DNA of 60,000 bases from Liolophura sinensis (Eukaryota > Mollusca > Polyplacophora > Chitonida > Chitonidae): the NCBI RefSeq assembly GCF_032854445.1, contig NC_088295.1, positions 22,929,385 through 22,989,384 of the forward strand. Direction: 5' to 3'. Under the pieces are notes generated by a model that searched no databases, was not told the DNA's origin, and saw only the letters and a program-made list of their open reading frames with translations. The translations under genes and the position numbers were made by a program. Shown here piece by piece: positions 14,701 to 26,700 of this stretch. Positions within the stretch are counted from its first letter, which is position 1, and each line of letters starts with the position of its first letter.

Positions 14701-17700
14701 CATCATCATAGAGCATCAAGCAACAGAAAGGGTGTAACTTTTTAACCAACTTAAACACTTCAATTCTAACAGTCTTCCGTTAGAAATTCACTAAGTGTAT
14801 CAAAGAGAGACGTACACAGGCATACTCATGTCTACGCTAGCAAAAGGTACCTCAATAATAGACGTCCATAAAGCAAGTAATACATGAATGGCAGATCATA
14901 CATTTTCTTTGATGAACGGTTTACACTTCTGCCTCCTTACCAACCCATAATGCCACATCAATCGTTCATCAAATAATCGCTTACATTTACTTATTTATTT
15001 ATTTCATACATGTTAAATGCTGTATATTCAAGAGTTTTTCACCAATATAATATCACTTTAAGAGGAGTGTGTATACTTCCCATGCACCTCCACATAACAG
15101 AAAGATATTTAATATGTATTTAATATTATATAATCAAATCTTTTGAAAAAACAGTTTAATATGGCAATGCCATATGTTTTGGGTGGACAGGCGATACTGT
15201 TCCCTGAAGATGAAATCATGCCACATGTTCAAGGGACCTGTCCAAGCAAACTATGACACCCAACAGGCTACATTATGACAGCTCCTTTTTTCTTACAAAT
15301 GTCCAACTGAAACAAATTATATACTTAAATAATGTATACTTTTGTATTTGTCTTTTAAGTCTGATACAATTTGATAAAACAAACATACATGTACATATTT
15401 AATGTATTCATACAGCTGAAGTCAGTCAATAACAGATATACCAGTATAGCACTGTTAGTTGTCATCATTATCAATTTCTTAACATGTGTTTGAAGAAAAT
15501 TTTATTGAGTATGTGAATAATTATTCATATTGGGATATACTGCATAAATATCCACTCTGGATACTAGTGTCAGTAACACATGTTAAACCCATTAGTAACA
15601 CAAGGATATATAGGATGTTAGTAGGTTAAGCAACACCATCACCTTTCCCACGACCCTGGTTATGATTCTGTAAGCTTTGTAATTTCATAGCTTCCATCAT
15701 TTTGACAGTGCCATGTACGGATCCGTCTTCACTGCGCACCTTCTGATACCTTAAAGTCAAGATAAACATCTGTTAAGGCAGAGTGCTTGAAAGCCAGCAG
15801 TAAGGAGCTAAAGCCTACCAGAGGATAGTGTAGGACAGGGACTATCCCAGCTGGGCTAAGGGGATGTCAAAACACGATGAGGAATGTCGTACCAGGAATA
15901 TTGAAATGATAACCCAACAACAACCCATTTTGCTTTCAAGTGTCAGTTTAATGCTGTATCTGCATTACTGGATGCATTACTGCACTACTGGGTTTTACAA
16001 AGCAGCCGCAATTTGCGTCTGGAGAAATGTTCATGGCAACATACAGTGAACACACGTTACCGCGGCAAATGCGCTCAACACAACAATGCCACAGCTTTAT
16101 AATATCGTCATCCAGGATTCAACATAAAGTTGAAATATCAACTCTGAATGAAATATTACCGTGGGAATACAGCTCATACCTACTGATCACTTTGGTGTTT
16201 ACCAAAACAAGTTTACAGGGTTGTCATTAGGTTACCTGCAATACCAATCTTATTCAAAGTCAGATTGTAGGTAGACTGCTACACCAGCAATGATCAGCAA
16301 ATACTTATATGTCCTTATAACATGCAAGTCATTGACAAATCAAGATGGACAACTTGTCTTAGTTGGATTTCAAGTAACAAAATGAGCATCACCTCTGTTC
16401 CGTGTTGGTCCTCATCCCGTATGGTATAAGCATTTGGCCCAGCTGGCTGTACCGACTTCAGGAAATTTACCGAACATAGCAGGACCTTCTGATTGATAAC
16501 AGACTCTTTCATTCAGGTTTTGGGAAGATAATTTTGTAATAAATCTGAGTTTGCTAGGGAAAAATAATGCAAAGTCACATTATTTTTCTTCAAGCAATGA
16601 CTCTCCCGAGGCGGTTTTCTTGCCAGCTCATCCTAAGAAGTTACTGCAGTATCCTGCCCATCATGCACGCATTGTGACACAGGCAGCCATTCTCAGTTTC
16701 CTGTTCGTAAATGTGTGTCCCACTATGTATCAGTTTAACACTTAAACTAACCGCAAAATCCAGTTTATTACATAGATATCTGTCTATCCACTATAAGAGA
16801 CCACATTGACAAATGAGAGCTAATGAGAGCTAATAGGACGCGACAGCCAATTATCATGTGACGCTTTCAGCGCTAGTAATCGGCAAAGTTCATAAGGGCT
16901 TTGACCAATATGGCTACTGGTAGTGAACTGTCCCTCAGTGCCATATCCCCAATACTGAACTTCATCTTCTCAGATATAAAAACTTTTTATGTATACTGTA
17001 TGTATAAAACTATATGTATAATGGCAGACTTTATGTTCACTTCAAACTAGACATTACTGGTAGGCTGGATTATTAATAGCATAGCAGTCTACATATAATC
17101 TGGCTAGTATCAGACTGCTTGGGATACAGAAAGCTGGAATAAAGTTGAACATAAGTGGTAGTGGATTGTGAAGCTGCGCTATGACCATGTAACGGCAGGG
17201 GGGTGCCACGTAATCCGGAGGGTGGGGTCAGGAGTCAGCACAGCCCGGGGATCAAAACTAACAACTTCACCTAGTTTGAAATCTTCACAATTTTCTTGAG
17301 CACCAATGAGTCTTTCTGAGATGTTATTTCTCAAAGACATTTTACCATCATTAAAAGAGTTTTACATCGGTTGTTTTCCAATGTTTTTCTTCCTTTGCAC
17401 TTGTGTGTGACTAAAGTTATTAGTCAGATCCCTGGCCGTAGTGCTGACACAATGGGAAGCGCAGACGTATGAACTTACTCTGAGAGATATCCCGGTGATG
17501 AGCGTATCTAATAAAAGTAAGGACAAACAATATTGATAGCTGCCCTTTCCATTTACAAACAAATATGTACCGCTCCAATTGTAGTTGAAAACTTCCCAAC
17601 AAAACATAACAAAAACCATAGAATCCACGAGCCCAGCCAAATCACCACAGTCAATCCCTCATGCAACAACATTTACCTGGGGCTAACTCAAGGTCTAAAT

Positions 17701-20700
17701 CGCCACTACTGGAAAGTCTGTAAGAAGTGGGCAAAGGGGAGTCAAAATCTTCTATGATACCAATCATCATACTTTTGTTACCTTTATCATTCAAATACAG
17801 CAATGCTTGAATTTATACCTATCTTAAAATATATATATATATATTATACAAAACATAAATGTACATTAATTATACTTTCTCCCAAGAAAAGCTTGAACAG
17901 GATTTCTTGAATTTTCTTTACAGTAATTCTGACCAACAGTACTAGCACTTTTCAGTTCTGTAATCATGCTTACTGCAAACATTATGTTAGCCTTGAAACA
18001 TTGAACACTGAAATATTAACAAGTCACTTTTACATGTCACTTGTAACCTACAGGCTAATCAACGGACTTTCACGATGATAAAGTACCGCCCTTTCAAGAT
18101 AAGAACGAGATGAATTCACCCATAAAAATTCACTAGATACAGATGCTGAATATCTAGGGAAGAGTATAATGTGGAAGAAGACAAAAAGCAGATTACTATA
18201 AAAAAATAAATATGAAGGAAATAAAGTATCAAATCAACCTACAACATCATTCCCATAAAACCTCTTACGAACATGCATGCAGTTAACCAAGGGTATTCTA
18301 AATGTTCACAGATATAAATACAATTCAAATTATGAAAGCAATGATTTTTTGTCAAGAAAACTAATCGTCCACATTTGCAGTAAATATTTACAACAGAACT
18401 TTATGAAAGGAAGATTGTTTGGTAAAAGTGAATTATTTTTTATCTGGCCTGAACGATAACAGTAACATGGCTGCATAGGCCTGAGGACATCCTACATGAA
18501 AATAGAGGTAACCTTACTTGTTGACAGAATCTCTGAAGTTGAGCATGGCAAACTCCATGAGCGAGTACTTGCCATCTGGCACACCTGTGCTGGCAAAGCT
18601 CACATCACTGCGATCATCACCATAGAAACCGTTAATGACGTCCTCCTGAAACACAAAACTCTATCAGTCAACTAAAAAATGAACAATAACTTCAAGCAAT
18701 TTTTAAATTTTGGCAGTTCTGTTTTCAATTAAAACAGCCTCTGAAAAAAATTGTCACTAAGATGTTAGATATCAGATGAATTTTATAAAAACGCATGATT
18801 TAACTGTAACTTACATTCTGAGGCAATGAGAGCGCTTATATACTTACTCTGTTGGTCTGATGCATGATAGGCTGAGCCAAGTGAGGCTGAAATACAGACA
18901 AAAAATGAGTCTTCACACAGGACCATTGAAGTCAGTGAAGAATACAACTTCTTCATTCATTTTAAAAATTAAATTAAAGAAGAACAAATGTATATGAAAC
19001 ATGCAGCTGACTAAATCTATGCATTCCTTGTCAGCAACATTACAATCGTTTCTCAAGAACTTCAACCAAATAAATATACTAAATAACTACCTCAAATCTA
19101 ATAACACTTGGCATGTCTGGCTTTTCTCACCTGGAAACGTCCTTGATGAGATGTTGTCTCCACTTCATGTCTAGCCAGAGGGCGCACATACTCTGCGGGG
19201 AACATGCCAGCCACGCCATTTAGAGAGCCATATAGCCAGCCTGAACACAGAAGTGAGAACAGTGAGCTATTCCCGGATGTGTACAGTGACTTGACTACTA
19301 AGTGCCTAAGTCAGTCCATAACATAGTATATCATGCATTACACACCTGTTGTCTACTAACATACAATTTCAATACACATTTGGGATATAATGCCTCAGTA
19401 TATGTAACACATACTGCATACATGGATGTTACACATTAATAGTCTGGTATGACAACTGATCAGGTGAATTTTCACTGTTTTTCATCTAGGAGTCATTTTC
19501 GTTCCTGTCTTTATTTACTATGCCATTTATGAAGGCACAGAAGATATGTGAGAGATGTCAGCCATGTATCTCTCAATGATCACATGTGTAGTTCTGCCTC
19601 CACACCTTTATATTTTACACAAGTCTCCCATTCATCACCTACATGTAACTACACTGTTTAGAGGTATCTTGTCCAGACAGAGCTCACCGCTAGTTTCACA
19701 ACATTAACACCATGTGCCCCACTTCCCCAAACTTGTTTTTAAATTTTTTCTTAACATTTTCAGTACATGTGTTCTTCTTGTGTTAACTACACAAGAGCTG
19801 GTTATAAACACACAAGAACAAAGCAGCAAATAAACAGTGATTATGGCAAGGTGAGCAGACTGTCACGTCATATGGTCACTTATAACAAAATTACTGACCA
19901 TTCTCTCCCTTTGTGTCACTGCCACCAAGGGTTATAATGGCTCCTTTCTTAAAACTGAGCAGTGTGGACTCGCGGGTGATATAATCCTTGATGGCAATCA
20001 CATAACGCTCGTTCTGAAATATACATGTAGAAGCCCATCAACAACGTCACAATGTGGTCTTCCTTCACACAGAAATGAAAATACAGATTCACACTCATTA
20101 CAACTGGAATTTACAGACTGTCAACTGTACAAAGCCTTGAACCAATGACAATACCCCTTGAAAATAATACTAATGCAGGCCTCTCCATATATGCAAACAG
20201 AAAAACTCATGGAAATTAAAAGAAAACGCACTATTACCTAAAAAAAAAAGTCTGCACAGAGAAAAAGACAAAACAAAAACAAGATGAAGAAAGATTTAAT
20301 ATATACGAACGACTGAGGCCAACTTGCCTTGCTACATTATTAACCATAACATGGAGATCTACAGATATAACACAAACTCACCTTTTCACTCTCCATGCAG
20401 AAGGAGTCTATAACTTGTTTGACATGACTTGCCTTGAAATGAGAGAACAGATGCACGTTTACAAGAAAAGTCAGAATGACATCAACTAGCCTAGCTTCAG
20501 GGGTTTCTCTCCTCCCTGGTCTACAGTTTCAGTGTACCTCTTCTTCCTCATCTACATGTTCAGCCAGCTATATGACCCTAGGCTAGAGATTTTATCTGCT
20601 GACATTAGTTCTGGGTCATTGCTTAGTGTTAGCTCCTCCTTGTACATCTGGTACACAACGTACAGATTGATGAAGGGAATCACAGATGAGAAAAGTAACA

Positions 20701-23700
20701 AATTAACACTGATTAACACAACTCCTAGACATGCTAGAAGCTGTTACTGAAAAGGAAGATGATGTAAACATATGTGAAATGATGCAAAATAGAAATACTG
20801 TCCACAAGAAAACTACTCAGACCGGCCAGTTTATCCCGGAGGATGCATAATTACCTCTATGTCAGGAGAGCATCATAATATGAAAAAATTCAGCACTTTT
20901 CTTCCTAACTGATCTTCTTTAAACACTTATTATATGACAATAAAAAATCAACAAAAACTACAAAAATCAGCAAAAATGTCATTGTCACTAAAGTTGAAGA
21001 CAAAAAATAGAGTGACACTACTTGAAATAATAAAGTGCAAAGAAGTATTAACTAGTATTATCCTTCATGATTCATGCCATCATGTGGTGAGAACTTCACG
21101 TGGAAAGTGTCAGTTGTAAGACTGATATGCAGCGTTTTACACCCATTAGGAATATTTAATACGTAACTAATCGTTTACCGTACTTGTAACAAACTATTCA
21201 CTGTAACTAAATAATACAATACTTCCAATACATTTGATGACACTATCAACAGACTGTAATGTACACCATCTACAACATTTGGCAAATATTTATTTCTCCT
21301 GTGAAATGATTCTGACCATTTAGGCATTATCCAACCATCAGACATACCCTAATTAATCAACCATTTCCCACATGAAAAAGCACTTTCAGTGCAATTTATG
21401 CACATTTTTCATTTGATTTTGGAAACAAAACTACATTGGTTGGACTAGCCAGTTTCAGGGCTTCACAAAAAGTATGATTTCATCAGTCAACACACAACAA
21501 TGTGCTCAGAAAATACTTGAATAAAAACTTTGCAAACATGTGAAAAGGTTGAAGATTTACATTAAATACATTTTTGTTTATTCATATGTAAACAAAGAAG
21601 CTTGCTTTGATAAAAACAATATATCTGCCGAACAGAATCAATGATAATAGCTAGTTTGAATAATGAATGATGTTGCAGAAATCCTTACCCTGTTTGTGAA
21701 GAAGACGATGGATTTGCCCCTGAAGTTCACCTGGACTGTGTTAGCCGTTGGCAGCACCACATTGATCACATCTTCAAACCTGAAATGAATCACTTTCATC
21801 GTCAACTATACCAGGTTTCCACATTAAATACATTACAACTGTATATATATAAGAGATATATACTTAGTATTTTTAATCTGGGAAAATCACTATCAGAATT
21901 TCAAGCCCCTGTGTCCACCATAAGAAAGTACGTGCTATTGACATTCAACAGCTCTGGACAGAAACTAGCAGAGCCTCTGTAGGAATAATGCAGTGACAAA
22001 AATCAGGGTCAATGAAGCACACAGCCATGCAGTCTTGTATGATCAGTCCACTGTGTAAATATATTAGGCTGATAAAAGATGGCCCTGGGAACTTCTGATA
22101 ATTCTACATGATATTCCATTTTAAGTTGCAGAGCATGTCTGCTTCAAAGCAACTTTCCTGACCCAAAACAAATCTCTAAGTAAGTCATGACAGATCCACT
22201 AGCGAACAGCGTCTATCACACATAGCTCCATTCACAAATACAATCAGAACCACACACCATGTCACTATGATCAGCAAAGTCTTCAGCATTTATGTCAATT
22301 TGACAAACAAGATCTTTGTTAGCCCACTTGTAGATTCTCCCTTAACAAATTTTATCACAACCAGTTTTCTGTACTGAAATGACCTAAATATGTTGTCTTC
22401 ATTACAGAACACATCACAAATCAAATACGATATCATTATACAGATTTGGTTATTTAGTTAAGAAGAGGACTGACCTGATATGCTGCATGACAGCGAGGTA
22501 ATCCTCCACTAGGTTCCTCTCCCGCCGGATAAGGTATATCCCCAAGTGACTGACCCCCAGGAGCTGGACATCGGCGTAGTGACCACCAGACTGTGACACA
22601 GATATGTGACACAGCATGAATAACATATATATATGACATAGCATGAATAACATATATATGTGACACAGCAAGAGCAGCAGGGATATATAAGAGAGCATGA
22701 CTTGCAGGGAACTTGTGACACAGCAACAACAGCAAAGATGTTTGACACATCAGGGATATTTGACACAACAGAAAAAGCAGGAATATGTGACACAACAAGA
22801 CCAGCAGGCATAGGAGACAAATACTGATCAACATGGATATATCATGCACTTCATGAACATAAGAACAGAAAAACATACCAGTTCATGAACAACAACACAA
22901 ACACAGCAGTTCATAAAAAGGCCAAAAACATAAAAGAACACAACAGTTCATCAACAACAACAAAATAACACAACAGTTAAAATGGAGACAACTGCATTTC
23001 ATGAACAGCAAAAAAAAATACAGCAGAACACAGCAGAATATGAACAGAACACACCAGTTTATGATACCGACCAGAAAGTTGTTGTAGAGCATGAATAGAG
23101 AATGCACTACATAGGATAAACCATAAATAACTCCCTAAAAAAACAAAGAAGATGGGTAACTTTAACCTATAATACATGTACCTGTATCATTATAATTGAG
23201 GTTAAAATAACCAAGTCTGTTTTAATATGGTCCTTCATTAAAAAGGCTGCATAACAATGCAAACACTTACAGCCACAGGGAAGAACCTGCAGAAGTAGGT
23301 GGGCCACTCCTTAGCTGTATCCAGGATCAGTTTCTTCACCTGTGCTTTGATATTACTGGTTAGATAATTGCTCTTGGTGATTCCATAGCTCTCTGCAAAT
23401 CAAAATAGATACGACCAATCTCAACAAGATTGCATATCACAGCTCCAAACAGACTGAGCAATTTGTATATTGGCTAACTGTATATAATTGTGATCTGTGG
23501 AACCCAATTTGCATTGTTAAAAGTTCTGTTCAACTCAAAATGCATCAGATAGAAAGCCAAGCAGTACATTTTGTCCATCTATTCTTTCAAAATGAAACCT
23601 CTACATTGCATTGTTTTATCTGTCAAAAACCACTTCCAGATATAGCCAAGGAGATGGGTGACCTCCGCACGTACATGGCCTTACCTAACATGCCTCTCAT

Positions 23701-26700
23701 TTTGATTCTGTCATCTTTATTGATCCTTATACACCCATTGTTGAAGACATCTTGTACAATTTGACAGAACACCAGGTGGAGTGCCAACGGGTTATCCAGC
23801 CTCTCATTTGGGAAAAACACCTGCGGATGAATGAAGATCAGAATGAACAGTTAGTAATAAATGCTGATTAGAAGAGAAGTATCACCTGTTGCCTGATTTA
23901 AATAAGTATCAGACCAAAAAAATAGTTAAAAACGATACAAATGTATGCAGCCTTGACAAGTATTTACGTTACGACAAAATCTAAGTGAAAGCAACCTGAA
24001 GATTTGCGAATGAATTGATCACTTTTAATTTTGTCTGAACCCAAGGTATAAGCATACTTCAATGTACCTTACACGATCTTCAAATCAATACTACTGCCAT
24101 GATGTGTCTTATTGACGGTACCTCTTTGCGGACATGTAGCCTCCATGGTACTCTCTGATACATGTAGAATGTCTCTTTGTTCTGAGGATAGAGCTGGGTG
24201 AGGATTTTCTCCAGGGCACCATAGTCTACATCTGGCAGGGATTTTACAGGCTCCACATTAGGCACAGCTGGGGACATGAATAATATCTAGTGTTATCCAC
24301 TTTTAAGTCAATAGGATATTGCAATAAGGAATGTACAGGTACTGGTAGAAAGACAGTAACAGTTTTCTATTTCGCAACAAGTATCTTAATGCACCAGTCA
24401 AAAATAGGCCTCCCAATACGATTTGGTGAGGGTGTGTCAAAAAGCTTTGCAAATACTGTACCTTTAATGAATTAAGAAATCCACTATGCTTTAAACATTA
24501 AGATTAACTTTATATGAACATTACTATTTTGTTTACACAATTATGTCAGAAAAACTAAGGTGTTATGGCAAGACGTGGTCTGTGTGTACTCACGAGTGAG
24601 TGGCTCGGTCTGCACTTCCTCACTTTGTACAAATTCTGGTGTAATAGGCTGGGGTGTGGGAGGGACATAGACGGGTGCTGCTGGTGTAGCCTGCTCCACC
24701 GGGGCAGGAGGTGGAGGGGCTGGGGGCGCCTGTGGGGGTTTGGAGGGTATGGTGGAGATGGGAGGTGGAGGTGGTGGTGCCTCTGTAATCACACTAGCAT
24801 ACACAGCCTGGAAGGTGGTGTCTACAGTCACTTTCTGTTTAGTCTGCTCCTCTTCATCCTCTTTAGTGACAATTCCCGCCCCAAGTCCAAGTTTCCTCTC
24901 CAACAGTTTCAGTGTGTTAAAATGGGCTACATTATCTACCAGAGACTTGCTTCTTTTGGGACCCTAATAAGATGAAACAATATGAAAGTATTTTATTACC
25001 AATATTCAGGTAATATACCAGTTAGTGACAGAAACACAACCGTCATCAAGGATTTTAAAATGTCAGTTTTTTGTCATTGACACAGAGAAATGCCGAAGAG
25101 TTCTTTAATTTTGAATAATAATAATAATTAACTGTAAATACTGAATAGTATTTAACTGTCTTATTACTCGATGAATATATTTTGAAAGCATTTTTTTTTC
25201 TGGCCTTTGAACACTGAATATCATAAACATGGAATTTATTCCCAAGTCAATGACGACATTATCTATTTGAGAAATATTATGTTGTGTATCAAGTTTCCTT
25301 CTCTTTTCTTTGATGTCATTATTCACCAAATGTGGAGCACCATAACATGTGTAAACCTAATGGAACAGAAAAAGCGTTCACATCCAAATGTAAGCATAAA
25401 GTACATTTTACATTCCACAAATTACAATAACGACCATCTCTTCTAGGTGTTTCTAAACAGTTCCAGTACCTTAGCCCCATCCTCCTCATCTGGAGGGGGT
25501 TTCTTCCACTTCTTCCTCTTAGACATTCGGTCATGGATAGACTGAGCAATCTGTTCATCAATTTCCAGCCTCCCCACAACAGGTCTGGGTTTCTCCTGTT
25601 TCTCCACCGGTGGAGGCCAGCGCACCTTACCTACTCTGACCGTCCTTGCTCTGCCTTTGGTCTCTTCTGAAGGGTCATCATCGTGATCACTGGCAGAGTC
25701 ATTCCCCTCCTCTTCATGAACCAGCTGGCCTGGGGGTGGGGGTGGAGGCGGAGGTGGTGGGGCGGGAGTCTCCACAGGCATGCGTGGGGACTTGACGTGA
25801 GCCTCGTGGTGGGTAAGGACATTGGGTGGTGGCGGAGGAGGTTCAGCATGCACCATACGTGTCCTTTCTCCTGTGGATTCGTCAGCTGGAGGAATTTTCA
25901 CCCTCAAGGGTTTACGTTTTACTTCTGGGCTTTTTGGCTGTGTAGGGGGTGGGGGTGGTGTTGGTTCATTGTTTAGCTCCTCAAATGTATCATATAAGCT
26001 GTCCGTGGACTCCTGGGATTGGTTTAGTTGCTTCGCCTGTCCCTCAGCCCTGCCCCGGGGAGTGTGCTTCATAGCAAACCTGGAGTGACCTGGAGCCTCC
26101 TTCACAGACTTTCTCTCAAAGGCATCCTTCAACTTGCCCACATGCCCTGGGTCACTCTCATCAATGCTGGAGTTCCCTAGTGACAACGAGTTGACAGGGG
26201 GTGGTGGTGGTGGCGGTACAGACTCACTGGTGGATGGTTTAGCAGCAGGCTCCTTATGCGTGACAGTGTTGCGGGCAGGTTTGGGGACATTTCCGTTGAC
26301 GACCACAGTATCGGTCTTTCCCTGCTGTAACTGCGCCTCACGTAGCATAGCCTGCTGCAAGGACTGCTGCAGCAGCTGGTTCTGCAAAGTCTGCTGTTGC
26401 AGAGCAGCCTGTAGCGCTGCCTGTTGACTTTGCTGCTGTTGAAACGCAGCTGCCACGGCAGCCTGTTGCTGGTTTTGCTGCTGATATGCTGCGACTGCAG
26501 CCTGCTGGGCTTGTTGTTGCTGTAACTGAAACAGAGACGTAAAATTTATCAAATTGGATCACAATGGAATAAGTCAGATAATAATAACACAGACAGCTAA
26601 ATAAGTTATGAAGTTGCCATAACATTTTACATCTTCAACATCTGAAAAACCGGAACTTTTGTCTTAGTACATTTCATACTCTGTTATGAAGCAAATGTTC

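Noticed and set aside
17362-17640. Minus-strand frame of 92 codons in intron 44
   Set aside because: Exons 44 and 45 already join in phase; composition and residues look random.
22450-23177. Hydrophobic Cys/Leu-rich minus-strand frames resembling membrane proteins
   Set aside because: Produced by the degenerate GTGACACAG array and AACACAGCAG repeats beyond exon 38.
24565-26427. Plus-strand Gly/Trp-rich open frames
   Set aside because: They are the antisense of the proline-rich myosin exons 33 and 34 (CCN read as GGN).
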